DNA from: Flavobacterium orientale
GTDB lineage: Bacteria > Bacteroidota > Bacteroidia > Flavobacteriales > Flavobacteriaceae
Length of the DNA stretch: 64,000 nucleotides
Reading direction: 5' to 3'
NCBI RefSeq assembly: GCF_014638005.1
Contig: NZ_BMFG01000008.1
Span: 97,736-161,735 of the forward strand
Part shown: piece by piece, positions 44,807-54,334 of the stretch
How the letters are laid out: every line of letters starts with the position of its first letter
Numbering within the stretch: the stretch's first letter is position 1
The notes under the pieces: generated by a model
Told to the model about the DNA's origin: nothing
Seen by the model: the letters and a program-made list of their open reading frames with translations, nothing else
The model's database searches: none
Made by a program: the position numbers and the translations under genes

Positions 44807-44837
44807 ATTTCATCGATTTTTTAATGCTTTTTATCTA
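44807..44837 (+). promoter_or_regulatory. Putative LytTR operator, site B
   Basis: Half-sites ATTTCATCGA (44807-44816) and TTTTTATCTA (44828-44837) are exactly 21 nt apart and share 7 of 10 bases. A -7-like TATCTTTA lies at 44846-44853, so the repeats occupy the -33 region of the following gene, as expected for an activator. Confidence 0.45.
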
Positions 44838-44875
44838 TGCTTTTATATCTTTAAGCACCTCAAATATAAAGCATT

Positions 44876-45118
44876 ATGAAAACTAGTCAAACAAACCAAC
44901 AAACGCAATCAAAAAATTTCATTTGTACGATAATTGGTCATCGTTATCAGGAAACTAGAAAAGTGACTAATCATTTTAGTGAATATTCCTGTAAATGTTG
45001 TGGTAAACAAATGACAGAAGATACGAGAGGTCGATTAATTCAACTTACTCCAGAATTGAAAGAGATTAATGCTACTTTGTCATTATTATTTCAACGAAGA
45101 CATTTAGTCAATTCTTAA
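44876..45118 (+). CDS. Small Cys/His-rich protein, possible zinc ribbon
   Basis: An 80-residue soluble protein. After a Gln/Asn-rich start, Cys17 and His22 (C-x4-H in FICTIIGHRY) and Cys39/Cys41/Cys42 (CKCCGK) could form one zinc site, reminiscent of the short phage-type DUF1660 proteins. The C-terminal half (about 50-80) is probably helical. No signal peptide or membrane segment is visible. Transcribed alone behind a predicted LytTR operator. Function is unknown; the reading frame is supported by motif pattern and by a plausible promoter, and might be regulated by the LytTR protein at 15624-16319. Confidence 0.7.
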   Translation: MKTSQTNQQTQSKNFICTIIGHRYQETRKVTNHFSEYSCKCCGKQMTEDTRGRLIQLTPELKEINATLSLLFQRRHLVNS

Positions 45119-45155
45119 AAAAATCCATTTTCTTAGTAACAATTTTGTAGTTTAG

Positions 45156-46082
45156 ATGTCTTACTTAATAACTACAAAAAATATACTATTGGAAACGATT
45201 CTTACTATAACCAATCTCAATAAAAAATTTGGTGTTTTACATGCTGTAAACAATTTATCTTTAGAAATAAAAAAAGGAAATGTTTATGGAATTTTAGGCC
45301 CGAACGGCAGTGGAAAATCTACCACATTAGGAATTATCCTCAATGTTGTCAATAAAACTTCTGGTGAATACAAATGGTTTGGTGGCAAACTTGAAACACA
45401 TGAAGCCTTAAAAAAAGTGGGAGCTATAATTGAACGTCCCAATTTTTACCCTTACATGAGTGCTTATGAAAACCTAAAATTGGTTTGCCACATCAAGGAA
45501 ATTTCAGAAAACAAAATCGATGAAAAATTAGAAGTTGTTGGTTTGCTTGATAGAAAGAATAGCAAATTCAAAACTTTTTCATTGGGAATGAAACAACGTT
45601 TGGCTATTGCTTCAGCGTTATTAAACGATCCTGAAATTCTCATTTTAGACGAACCTACCAATGGTTTAGATCCTCAAGGAATCAGACAAATTAGAGATAT
45701 CATCAAATTAATTGCTTCGAATGGCACAACTATTTTGTTAGCTTCTCATTTATTGGATGAAGTAGAAAAAGTGTGTTCGCATGTTTTGGTTTTACAAAAA
45801 GGAAAAATGCTTTATTCCGGAAAAGTTGATGGAATAATGTCTAACGAAGGTTTTTTTGAACTCGAAGCTTCTAATTTAAATCAATTATCAGAGACACTTT
45901 CACAATTATCAGCTGTTGAAAAAATTACTATTGAAGAGGGAAAAGTTTTAGTTTTTCTTAAAACACCAATGGAAGCCTCAGAATTAAACACGTATTTGTT
46001 TCAAAAAGGAATTGTATTGAATCATCTTGTTAAACGAAAATTTAGTTTAGAAGAACAATTTTTAGCCTTAACAAAAAACTAA
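45156..46082 (+). CDS. ABC transporter ATP-binding protein (BcrA/CcmA type)
   Basis: An ATPase of an ABC-2 type exporter, 308 residues from this ATG. Walker A is GPNGSGKST, the signature is 'FSLGMKQRLAIASALL', Walker B 'ILILDEPTNGLD', followed by the His switch in 'LLASHLLDEVEKV'. The C-terminal part (about 225-308) is the regulatory extension seen in drug and lantibiotic-immunity-type ATPases. A TTG at 45189 giving METILTITNL would match the usual family start better and leaves room for a leader. It pairs with the permease 33 bp downstream. Substrate unknown. Confidence 0.92.
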   Translation: MSYLITTKNILLETILTITNLNKKFGVLHAVNNLSLEIKKGNVYGILGPNGSGKSTTLGIILNVVNKTSGEYKWFGGKLETHEALKKVGAIIERPNFYPYMSAYENLKLVCHIKEISENKIDEKLEVVGLLDRKNSKFKTFSLGMKQRLAIASALLNDPEILILDEPTNGLDPQGIRQIRDIIKLIASNGTTILLASHLLDEVEKVCSHVLVLQKGKMLYSGKVDGIMSNEGFFELEASNLNQLSETLSQLSAVEKITIEEGKVLVFLKTPMEASELNTYLFQKGIVLNHLVKRKFSLEEQFLALTKN

Positions 46083-46115
46083 TTCCAATTCATTTTCTCT
46101 TTAAAATTTCAACTT

Positions 46116-46943
46116 ATGATACGATTATTACATATAGAATTTCAAAAAATTTGGAAAAATAGAGCCAGTAGAATTTTAACTATAGCCTATTTCATATTAC
46201 TCTCTTTTGTGGCATTACTTGCTTCTATCAATTTTAAATTTATTGGAATAGATTTCAGATTAGCCGATATGGGTTTGTTTAATTTTCCTTTTATCTGGCA
46301 TTTTAATACTTACATGGCCTCTATATTAAAACTTTTTCTTGCTATTGTAATTGTTTCGATGATGGCCAACGAATATTCGTATGGCACTTTAAAACAAAAC
46401 TTAATTGACGGATTGAGTAAAAAAGAATTCATTCTTTCCAAATTTTACACTGTTGTTGCTTTTGCTTTAGCTTCCACTGTTTTTATGTTTGTTTTGAATT
46501 TGATTTTAGGTTTGAATTTTTCTTCATACAATGAAGCTGACATTATTTTTAAAGACACCTCCTATTTAGTTGCTTATTTTTTAAAATTGGTTGGTTTTTT
46601 TAGTTTTTGTTTATTCTTAGGAATTTTGGTCAAACGATCTGCATTTGCTTTAGGATTTTTATTTGTTTGGAACATTGTTGAAGCCATCTTAAAATGGAAT
46701 GTTTTTGCCAAACTTAATAAATCAGAGACATTCAGTCAATTTTTGCCTTTGGAGTCAATGAGTAATTTGATTAGAGAACCTTTTACCCGATTGAACATTA
46801 TTAAAAATATTGAAACAACTGTTGGTGGAGAAGCAATTTCCAGAGATTATAGTGTGCAATTTATACCTTGTATCATCGTCTCCATTTGGATTTTAATTTT
46901 TATAATTTTATCATATAAAATTCTACAAAAACGAGATTTATAG
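46116..46943 (+). CDS. ABC-2 type transporter permease
   Basis: A 275-residue inner-membrane protein with six probable transmembrane helices (about 17-38, 70-90, 105-128, 150-172, 176-195, 248-270). It matches permeases of the ABC-2 family that pair with BcrA-type ATPases. The substrate is unknown; such pairs export peptides or lipids or confer resistance. It would assemble with the preceding ATPase as a 2+2 complex. Confidence 0.88.
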   Translation: MIRLLHIEFQKIWKNRASRILTIAYFILLSFVALLASINFKFIGIDFRLADMGLFNFPFIWHFNTYMASILKLFLAIVIVSMMANEYSYGTLKQNLIDGLSKKEFILSKFYTVVAFALASTVFMFVLNLILGLNFSSYNEADIIFKDTSYLVAYFLKLVGFFSFCLFLGILVKRSAFALGFLFVWNIVEAILKWNVFAKLNKSETFSQFLPLESMSNLIREPFTRLNIIKNIETTVGGEAISRDYSVQFIPCIIVSIWILIFIILSYKILQKRDL

Positions 46944-46951
46944 TATCTTTG
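46944..46951 (+). promoter_or_regulatory. -7 element before the first T9SS type B gene
   Basis: TATCTTTG in the context TTATAGTATCTTTG, ending only 8 nt before the ATG at 46960. It starts on the stop codon of the permease gene. The transcript would be almost leaderless. No -33 TTG is clear. Confidence 0.45.
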
Positions 46952-46959
46952 CCGATGCT

Positions 46960-49248
46960 ATGATTATATCCAAAAAAATAAATTTATCGCTATTTATTAT
47001 CGGTAGTTATCTCACTTCATTTGCTCAATCTATTACAGTAGATGATAGTTATACTGCCAACCAATTGGTTGAAAATGTTTTAATTAACAGTCCTTGTGCC
47101 AATGTTTCCAATATTTCTGTTTCTGGATGGGACACTTCACAAAACGGAACAAGTTATGGTTATTTTACGAATGTTTCCAATGCATTTCCATTTGCCAATG
47201 GTGTAATTCTCGCCACCGGAAGAGCTGTTTCGGCAATTGGTCCAAATAATTCTTTATTAAGCGAAGGTCCCACAACATGGTTAGGTGATGGCGATTTGGA
47301 ACAAGCAATTGGAGAATCAAATACCATAAACGCAACGGTTTTAGAATTTGATTTTCTTCCATTGGCTACAAAGGTAAGTTTTGAATATGTTTTCTCTTCA
47401 GAGCAATATTTGTCAAACCCAAATAGTAATCAGTGTAATTTCTCAGATGGTTTTGCTTTTTTATTGAGAGAAGTTGGTTCATCAAATCAATATCAAAATT
47501 TGGCCGTAGTTCCGGGTACTAATGTTCCTGTAAAAATCACGACTGTCAGAGGACCGGGAACTATTTGTCCACAAGCTAATCCACAATATTTTGATGCCTT
47601 TAACGGCACAGATCATCCTACAAATTACAACGGGCAAACCAAAGTTTTAAAAGCAGAAGCAACTGTAACACCCGGAGTTTTATATCATATAAAATTGGTT
47701 GTTGCTGATCAAGGAAATCAATTTTATGATTCTGCTATTTTTTTAGGTGGTGGAAGTTTTAAAGTAGAAATTGATTTAGGTCCCGATCGCCTTTTTGCCA
47801 CTTCAAATCCTGTTTGCTCAGGAGAAACCTATGAATTGGATGGTACTCAAGCAGGAAACAACACCTATCAATGGTTTAAAAATGGAATTGTGATTGCAAA
47901 TGCAACACAACCTTTATATACAGTTACAGATTCCGGAATTTATTCGGTTGAAGTCACCTTACAAAGTTCTACTTGTATCGCAAGAGGAGAAGTAGTTGTA
48001 GAATATTCAAATTTACCTGATGCAAATCCTGCTTCAATTCAAGAATGCGATCCCGATGGTGATGGAACTACCACATTTAATTTAAACCAATTAATTCCTA
48101 CGATAACAAATAACAATCCACAAGCCGTAACAATTTTTTATCCTTCACTACTTGACGCTCAAAATTTCACAAACAGTATACAAAACACTTCTGCTTATAA
48201 TTCCATTGCAACTACAATTTATGCTAGTGTATTTAATAACTATTCTTGTAAAACTACAGTTCCGATAACTCTAAACATTTCTACAGATTCAATTGCAACG
48301 CCGCAACCCTTCACAATTTGTGATTCTGACGGAACTTCTGACGGAATTACCACTTTCAATTTAGGTGCATCAATTACTCCAACTCTATTAAATGGACAAC
48401 CTTCAGGATTAAGTGTGGCTTATTATGATAGTATAGCAAATGCTTTAAATCAAACAAATGCTTTAGCAACAAATTATACTAACAGCACTCCATTTAATCA
48501 AATCATTTATGCTAGAGTAAATTCAGGTTCAAGCTGTTATGATATAGTAACAATTAACATTCAAATCATTTCTTTTCAAGGTGCTTTTGCTTCGGAAGAT
48601 AAAACTATTTGTGATGGTGGAAATTTGCTATTAACAGCACCGGTCGGCAATTTCACTTATTTATGGAATACCGGAGCAACAACAAATTCTATACAAATAA
48701 ACAATCCGGGGAGCTATACAGTTAGCATTACCAACTCAAGTGGATGTTCTGCTGATAAAATATTTATAGTAACAGCATCTCAATCACCTGAAATAATTAG
48801 TGTTACAGTAAACGATTTCAATGGTGGCAATAATAGTTTACAAATTATCTCGGGAGCTACAACAGACAGCTATTCTTTAGATGGAGTTATTTATCAAAAT
48901 TCTTCACTATTTACTAATTTATTGCCAGGATTATACACTGTTTATGTTAAAGACCAAAATGAATGTGGCGTTGATTTTCAACAAATTAGAATCTTAGATT
49001 ACCCAAAGTTCTTTACTCCAAACGGTGATAGTTACAATGACATTTGGCAAATACAATTTTTAGATTTGAATAAATCCAAACTTTATATTTTTGATCGTTA
49101 TGGAAAGTTGTTGATAGAATTAACCACAAGAATTCCTTTTTGGGATGGTACTTTTAATGGCCAATCACTTCCCGCCTCTGATTATTGGTTTGTTTTACAA
49201 TTTGAAGATGGTGGTTTAATAAAAAGTCACTTCAGTCTTATAAGATAA
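46960..49248 (+). CDS. T9SS type B secreted protein with choice-of-anchor L domain
   Basis: A 762-residue secreted protein. Signal peptide about 1-22 (ending SFAQS), then a choice-of-anchor L domain (about 25-260: 'LVENVLINSPCANVSNISVSG', 'LEFDFLPLATKVSFEYVFSSEQY'), Ig/PKD-like stretches with 'Cys...Cys' pairs (about 290-600), and a C-terminal T9SS type B sorting domain (about 680-762: 'FFTPNGDSYNDIW', 'LYIFDRYGKLLIEL', 'FWDGTFNGQSLPASDYWFVL'). The protein should cross the outer membrane by the PorSS machinery and stay on the surface. Its end resembles the next gene's, suggesting duplication. Confidence 0.92.
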   Translation: MIISKKINLSLFIIGSYLTSFAQSITVDDSYTANQLVENVLINSPCANVSNISVSGWDTSQNGTSYGYFTNVSNAFPFANGVILATGRAVSAIGPNNSLLSEGPTTWLGDGDLEQAIGESNTINATVLEFDFLPLATKVSFEYVFSSEQYLSNPNSNQCNFSDGFAFLLREVGSSNQYQNLAVVPGTNVPVKITTVRGPGTICPQANPQYFDAFNGTDHPTNYNGQTKVLKAEATVTPGVLYHIKLVVADQGNQFYDSAIFLGGGSFKVEIDLGPDRLFATSNPVCSGETYELDGTQAGNNTYQWFKNGIVIANATQPLYTVTDSGIYSVEVTLQSSTCIARGEVVVEYSNLPDANPASIQECDPDGDGTTTFNLNQLIPTITNNNPQAVTIFYPSLLDAQNFTNSIQNTSAYNSIATTIYASVFNNYSCKTTVPITLNISTDSIATPQPFTICDSDGTSDGITTFNLGASITPTLLNGQPSGLSVAYYDSIANALNQTNALATNYTNSTPFNQIIYARVNSGSSCYDIVTINIQIISFQGAFASEDKTICDGGNLLLTAPVGNFTYLWNTGATTNSIQINNPGSYTVSITNSSGCSADKIFIVTASQSPEIISVTVNDFNGGNNSLQIISGATTDSYSLDGVIYQNSSLFTNLLPGLYTVYVKDQNECGVDFQQIRILDYPKFFTPNGDSYNDIWQIQFLDLNKSKLYIFDRYGKLLIELTTRIPFWDGTFNGQSLPASDYWFVLQFEDGGLIKSHFSLIR

Positions 49249-49253
49249 TTTAG

Positions 49254-49261
49254 TATCTTTG
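49254..49261 (+). promoter_or_regulatory. -7 element before the second T9SS type B gene
   Basis: TATCTTTG in the context TTTAGTATCTTTGAT, 19 nt before the ATG at 49281. The TAGTATCTTTG core is shared with the element before 46960. Confidence 0.5.
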
Positions 49262-49280
49262 ATATCCTTTCAAAAACAAG

Positions 49281-52200
49281 ATGAAAAAAATTGCTATACT
49301 TTTTCTTTTGATGGGATTTTCTGTGTTTGCTCAATTTAGCAAAACGCATTATATCCCACCATTATCAGGTTCTGATGGTCAACCGGCTCAGAATCAATTC
49401 TTATATATTTCATGTCCTAACTTAACTCCTGTAAATTTCACCATTACAGTATTAGGTGGTAATACAATTAATGGAACCGTTTCAAGAGACAATCCATACA
49501 TATTATCAATTGGCTTTGGCACAGATTCTCAGCTTCATGTCAGTAAAGGGTTGGTTAATACTATTCTTGACAACAAAGGGTATGTTATTGAAGCAGAAGA
49601 TCAAGTATATGTTGCAGTTCGTTTAACTGCTACTCCACAAAATTTTCAAGCTGGTGGTTTGGTTTCAAAAGGACTTGCTGCTTTAGGAACACAATTTAGA
49701 ATAGGTGCTTTCGTAAATACTGGAATTTCGGGAATAACATTAAATCACTATACTTTTGTTTCCATTTTGGCAACTGAGAATAACACAACCATAAATTTCA
49801 GTGATATTAAACCTGGAGTTTCATTAATAAACAATGCTTTTGCCGGTAACAATCCGAATGCAATTATATTAAATCGTGGTGAAACTTTTGTAATGGCTGT
49901 TGACGGACCCACTAACGCAAATCGGGATGGATTAATTGGTTCCTTAGTAAGTTCTGATAAACCTATTGCGGTTAATTGCGGTTCATATGCAGGAACTAAT
50001 GGAAACAATGACAACAATATTGATTTAGGTTTTGATCAAATTGTATCTGCAGAACGAACAGGAAATCAATATATTTTTATAAAAGGTTTTGGAGAAACAG
50101 TAACAGAACGACCTTTAATTGTTGCACATGAAGATAACACACAGGTTTTTTTGAATAATAATATTGGAACTCCCGATTTTATAATCAATGCCGGAGACTA
50201 TTTGATTTTAGATGGAAATTCATTTAGTGCAAATGATAATCTATATGTTCAAACTTCAAAAAATGTTTTTGCATATCAAGGAGTTGGAGGAAGTACGCAG
50301 GCTAATCAAGAGCTTTATTTTGTACCACCATTGAGTTGTCAAACCCCAAAAATAATAAATAATATTCCATTTTTAGACAACATAGGTGGCTTGTCTTTTA
50401 CAGAAAACAGTGGCGTAAATTTAGTTACTAAAACCGGTGCTACATTGGAATTTATTATCAATGGGATTACTTACACCTACGATAATTTACCACAAAGCAT
50501 TTTTGCTCAAGGTCCATTTTTTGTAGATGGAAATCCGGAATATGTTACTTATAAAATTAACGGTTTGGGCGGTAATGTTTCTGTTTTTTCAACTGATGAA
50601 CTTTATTTATCATATTATGGTTCCAGTGGAGCTGCTACTTATGGTGGTTTTTATTCAGGATTTACTTTTCGTCCGGAAATCACATTTAACAGGTTAAGTG
50701 TCGCTGCAGAAAACTGTATTCCAAACATCAATTTAACTGTAAATTCACTTTCTCCTTTTGATAGTTACCAATGGTATTATAATGATGCAATTATAGATGG
50801 TGCAACAAATTCTTCTTATACACCTACTCAACCAGGTTATTATTATTTAAAAGCCGCCATTTCTAACTGTGGTTTGGAAGAATTGATTTCTGATAAAATA
50901 CCTGTCAGTGCCTGTCCGAATGATATGGATAATGATGGTGTAAATGACAATATAGATATTGATAACGATAATGATGGTATTTCAAATTGTGTTGAATCTT
51001 TTGGAGATGCTAGTTTAGATTTGACAAGTTCTTCTAATGCTCTTGTTGTTAATTCCTATTTCAATTCTTACAATGGACTTGTAACTACAAATGGAACAGA
51101 AACAGCAATTACACCTTTTACAGGTACATCAGATGGATTAATAACTACCGAAACAGCTCCAATAAAAGAGAATTCTGTAACTTACAATGTAACTTTTGCT
51201 CAACCTTTAAGTGTAGCTCTACAATATCCTGATTTGATTACAAACAATGCGTTTTTCAGTAGTGATGTTGAATATACAATCCAAGTACCAACAAATCATA
51301 CGCTTACTGTTTTAGATCCGGATGGTCAATTATTAATTGATACCAATTATGATGGAATTTTTGAAAATAACGTGACCGGATTTTCAACCTTTGAATTGCG
51401 TTTTAGATTGAATAGTGGAAGTTTTTTAACTCCGGGAACTGCTACTTTTAAAATACAGACTTATTTGACCGAGTTTATTTCAATTACGCATAAAAATTTA
51501 ACTGATGAACCTTCAAAATCGACACTACAATTGATTGCAACTTGTGTTCCAAAAGATTCTGATGCCGATGGAATTCCAGATCAAATTGATTTAGATAGTG
51601 ATAATGATGGTATTCCTGATGTTATCGAATCACAAGGAATTGGCTTTGTTCCATATGATGGTGTAGATACAAACGGAAATGGGATGAGCGATGCTTTTGA
51701 AGAAGCAAATTTACCCATAGATTCTGATGGTGACGGTGTTCCTGATTATTTAGATTTAGATAGTGATAATGATGGTATTTATGACCTTGTTGAAACAGGA
51801 TTACCTTTATTGGATGTGAATAATGACGGAAGAATTGATGGATTAACTGCAACTTTTGGAATCAATGGTCTTTTTAATGCAATAGAAACTTTTGCAGATA
51901 GTGGCATCTTAAATTACACACCTCAAGACACGGACAATGATGGTGTTTTGAACTATTTGTCATTAGACAGTGACGGTGATCTTTGTTTTGATGTTATTGA
52001 AGCCGGTTTTTTAGATTCTGATAATAATGGCCGATTAGGAACAAACCCAATTGTAGTAAATGCAAATGGTGTTGTTTTAAACAATGGCGGCTATATATCG
52101 CCAAATTCTGATTATTTGATTGGAGCTCCAATAGAAATTACGACCCAGCCTCAAGATGTTTTTGTTTGTGAATTGCAAAATACAAGTTTTACAATCGAAG

Positions 52201-54332
52201 CCACACTCTCTGATTCCTATCAATGGCAAGTGAGTACGGATGCAACTACATGGACTGATTTAACGAACAATGTGAACTACTCAGGTGTAACAACTGTTAG
52301 TTTACAAATCAATAATGTGACCAATGAAATGAATGGCAATTTGTATCGTATTATTTTAAATAGAAACGGAAACAGTTGTGGATTAATTTCAGAAGGAGGT
52401 ATTCTAACAATTTATCCATTACCAACCATAAACTCTCCTGTCAATTTAGTACAATGTGATGATGATACCGACGGAATTTCTGCTGTGAATTTAAGACAAA
52501 AAGAAAATGAGATTTCATCAAATTTTGCTAATGAAACTTTTACTTATTTCACCAATGAAATTGCTGCAATAAATGATGATAATACTTTCTTAATAAACGA
52601 TCCAATTGCTTATGTAACCGGAAACTCAACCGTTTGGGTAAGAGTAGTAAATCAAGACGGGTGTTTTAGAGTTGGTCAATTAAATGTTTTTGTGTCAGCA
52701 ACACAAATACCATCCTCTTTTCTAAGAACTTTTGTAAAATGTGATGATTTTATCGATGCTCAAAATGATGATAGAGATGGTGTTTCTCAGTTTGATTTTA
52801 GTAATGTTACTGCCGAAATTTCAGCATTATTACCTGCTACAACTCCATTTACCATTAAATATTATAAAACATTAGCTGATGCATTGGCAGAAACAAATAC
52901 TAATGGTGATGATTTAGCAATTGATCCTTCAAATTACAGAAATATTGGATTTCCGAACTTTCAGCAAATTTGGGTTCGTGTTGAAAGCAATTTAGATAAT
53001 GCCTGTTTTGGTTTAGGGCCATATATCGAACTAACGGTCGAAGCTCTTCCGCTTGCTCCTACGCTACCTGAATTTAAAGTTTGTGATGACAACCAAGATG
53101 GTTTGTTTGCATTCGACACAAGTAATTTAAATTCATCACTTTTGAATGGTCAAAATCAAGCTTCAATTTCATTTACTTTTACTGATAGTTTTGGCACTAC
53201 TTACTTAAATGAATTACCAAATCCATTTGTATCTCCAAGTCAAATCGTAACCGTTCGAATGACAAATACAGCAACTCAAGCTTCTGACGGACCTTGTTTT
53301 GACGAAACAGAATTACAATTTACAGTTGATATCAGACCAATTGCTTTTCCGGTTACTATTTCTGCTTCATGTGATACTGATGGTACAGAAGATGGTTTTT
53401 TTGGATTTAACACAACTAACATTCAAACAACATTACTAGGAAATCAAACTGGAATGGATGTCAGTTATTTTGATAGTTCAGGACAACCACTATCGAGTCC
53501 GCTACCAAATCCATTTATCACCAATACGCAAACAATTACTGCTGTTGTAACAAATCCTTTAAACACAAATTGTCCAGCTTCAACACCAATTACGTTTACA
53601 GTACATCCATTACCTCAATTAGCACCAGACACAACCATACGCTTATGTAAGGATACACAAACAACTATAAATGCCGGTTTACTTAGTGGAAATCCACAAA
53701 GTTTTACCTACCAATGGTTTTATAATACGTCACCAATTACTGGTGGAACTCGTCCCACTTTAAACATAACTGAAAACGGAATTTATACTATAATTGTGAC
53801 TTCACCTTTTGGGTGTATCCAAGAAAGAAATATTATTGTTTTACCGTCTGAACCAGCCATCATCGAAGAAATTCAAATAATAGATTTAGTTGATATTAAC
53901 TCAGTGACCATATTAGTTTCTGGAACCGGTGATTATGTATACAGCCTGACTTCTATTGACGGACCATATCAAGAATCTAACGTATTTACAAATGTTGCAC
54001 CAGGCATTTATACTGTTTTTATAAAAGATATAAATGATTGTGGTATTGTGACAAGAGTTATTTCGGTTCTTGGAATCCCTAAATTTTTTACTCCAAATGG
54101 TGATGGTTATAATGATACATGGAACATTAAAGGAGTTAGCGATCAGTTTAATAAAAATTCCATTTTATATATTTATGATCGCTATGGAAAATTAGTAAAA
54201 CAATTAACTGCTTTGAGTTCAGGTTGGGATGGTATTTACAACGGGCAACCTTTGCCTTCAACAGATTATTGGTATGTTATTGAATTAGAAGATGGCAGAA
54301 TTGCAAAAGGACATTTTAGCTTAAAACGTTAG
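49281..54332 (+). CDS. Large T9SS type B secreted protein with IgGFc-like and thrombospondin type 3 regions
   Basis: A 1683-residue surface or secreted protein. Signal peptide about 1-17 (ending VFAQ), an IgGFc-binding-like beta region (about 20-470, 'FIPPLSG'-type 'HYIPPLSGSDGQPAQNQFLYI'), an Ig-like stretch, calcium-binding thrombospondin type 3 repeats (about 546-575, 756-830, 880-910; 'DNDGVNDN', 'DSDADGIPDQIDLDSDNDGIPD', 'DSDGDGVPDYLDLDSDNDGI'), further Ig-like domains, and a T9SS type B sorting domain (about 1600-1683). It is probably an adhesin or matrix protein stabilised by calcium. It is cotranscribed with the esterase gene 2 nt downstream. Confidence 0.92.
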   Translation: MKKIAILFLLMGFSVFAQFSKTHYIPPLSGSDGQPAQNQFLYISCPNLTPVNFTITVLGGNTINGTVSRDNPYILSIGFGTDSQLHVSKGLVNTILDNKGYVIEAEDQVYVAVRLTATPQNFQAGGLVSKGLAALGTQFRIGAFVNTGISGITLNHYTFVSILATENNTTINFSDIKPGVSLINNAFAGNNPNAIILNRGETFVMAVDGPTNANRDGLIGSLVSSDKPIAVNCGSYAGTNGNNDNNIDLGFDQIVSAERTGNQYIFIKGFGETVTERPLIVAHEDNTQVFLNNNIGTPDFIINAGDYLILDGNSFSANDNLYVQTSKNVFAYQGVGGSTQANQELYFVPPLSCQTPKIINNIPFLDNIGGLSFTENSGVNLVTKTGATLEFIINGITYTYDNLPQSIFAQGPFFVDGNPEYVTYKINGLGGNVSVFSTDELYLSYYGSSGAATYGGFYSGFTFRPEITFNRLSVAAENCIPNINLTVNSLSPFDSYQWYYNDAIIDGATNSSYTPTQPGYYYLKAAISNCGLEELISDKIPVSACPNDMDNDGVNDNIDIDNDNDGISNCVESFGDASLDLTSSSNALVVNSYFNSYNGLVTTNGTETAITPFTGTSDGLITTETAPIKENSVTYNVTFAQPLSVALQYPDLITNNAFFSSDVEYTIQVPTNHTLTVLDPDGQLLIDTNYDGIFENNVTGFSTFELRFRLNSGSFLTPGTATFKIQTYLTEFISITHKNLTDEPSKSTLQLIATCVPKDSDADGIPDQIDLDSDNDGIPDVIESQGIGFVPYDGVDTNGNGMSDAFEEANLPIDSDGDGVPDYLDLDSDNDGIYDLVETGLPLLDVNNDGRIDGLTATFGINGLFNAIETFADSGILNYTPQDTDNDGVLNYLSLDSDGDLCFDVIEAGFLDSDNNGRLGTNPIVVNANGVVLNNGGYISPNSDYLIGAPIEITTQPQDVFVCELQNTSFTIEATLSDSYQWQVSTDATTWTDLTNNVNYSGVTTVSLQINNVTNEMNGNLYRIILNRNGNSCGLISEGGILTIYPLPTINSPVNLVQCDDDTDGISAVNLRQKENEISSNFANETFTYFTNEIAAINDDNTFLINDPIAYVTGNSTVWVRVVNQDGCFRVGQLNVFVSATQIPSSFLRTFVKCDDFIDAQNDDRDGVSQFDFSNVTAEISALLPATTPFTIKYYKTLADALAETNTNGDDLAIDPSNYRNIGFPNFQQIWVRVESNLDNACFGLGPYIELTVEALPLAPTLPEFKVCDDNQDGLFAFDTSNLNSSLLNGQNQASISFTFTDSFGTTYLNELPNPFVSPSQIVTVRMTNTATQASDGPCFDETELQFTVDIRPIAFPVTISASCDTDGTEDGFFGFNTTNIQTTLLGNQTGMDVSYFDSSGQPLSSPLPNPFITNTQTITAVVTNPLNTNCPASTPITFTVHPLPQLAPDTTIRLCKDTQTTINAGLLSGNPQSFTYQWFYNTSPITGGTRPTLNITENGIYTIIVTSPFGCIQERNIIVLPSEPAIIEEIQIIDLVDINSVTILVSGTGDYVYSLTSIDGPYQESNVFTNVAPGIYTVFIKDINDCGIVTRVISVLGIPKFFTPNGDGYNDTWNIKGVSDQFNKNSILYIYDRYGKLVKQLTALSSGWDGIYNGQPLPSTDYWYVIELEDGRIAKGHFSLKR

Positions 54333-54334
54333 TT

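Noticed and set aside
44876..45118. Prophage remnant suggested by the DUF1660-like protein
   Set aside because: Neighbours are housekeeping and transport genes, with no integrase, att-like repeats or phage structural genes.
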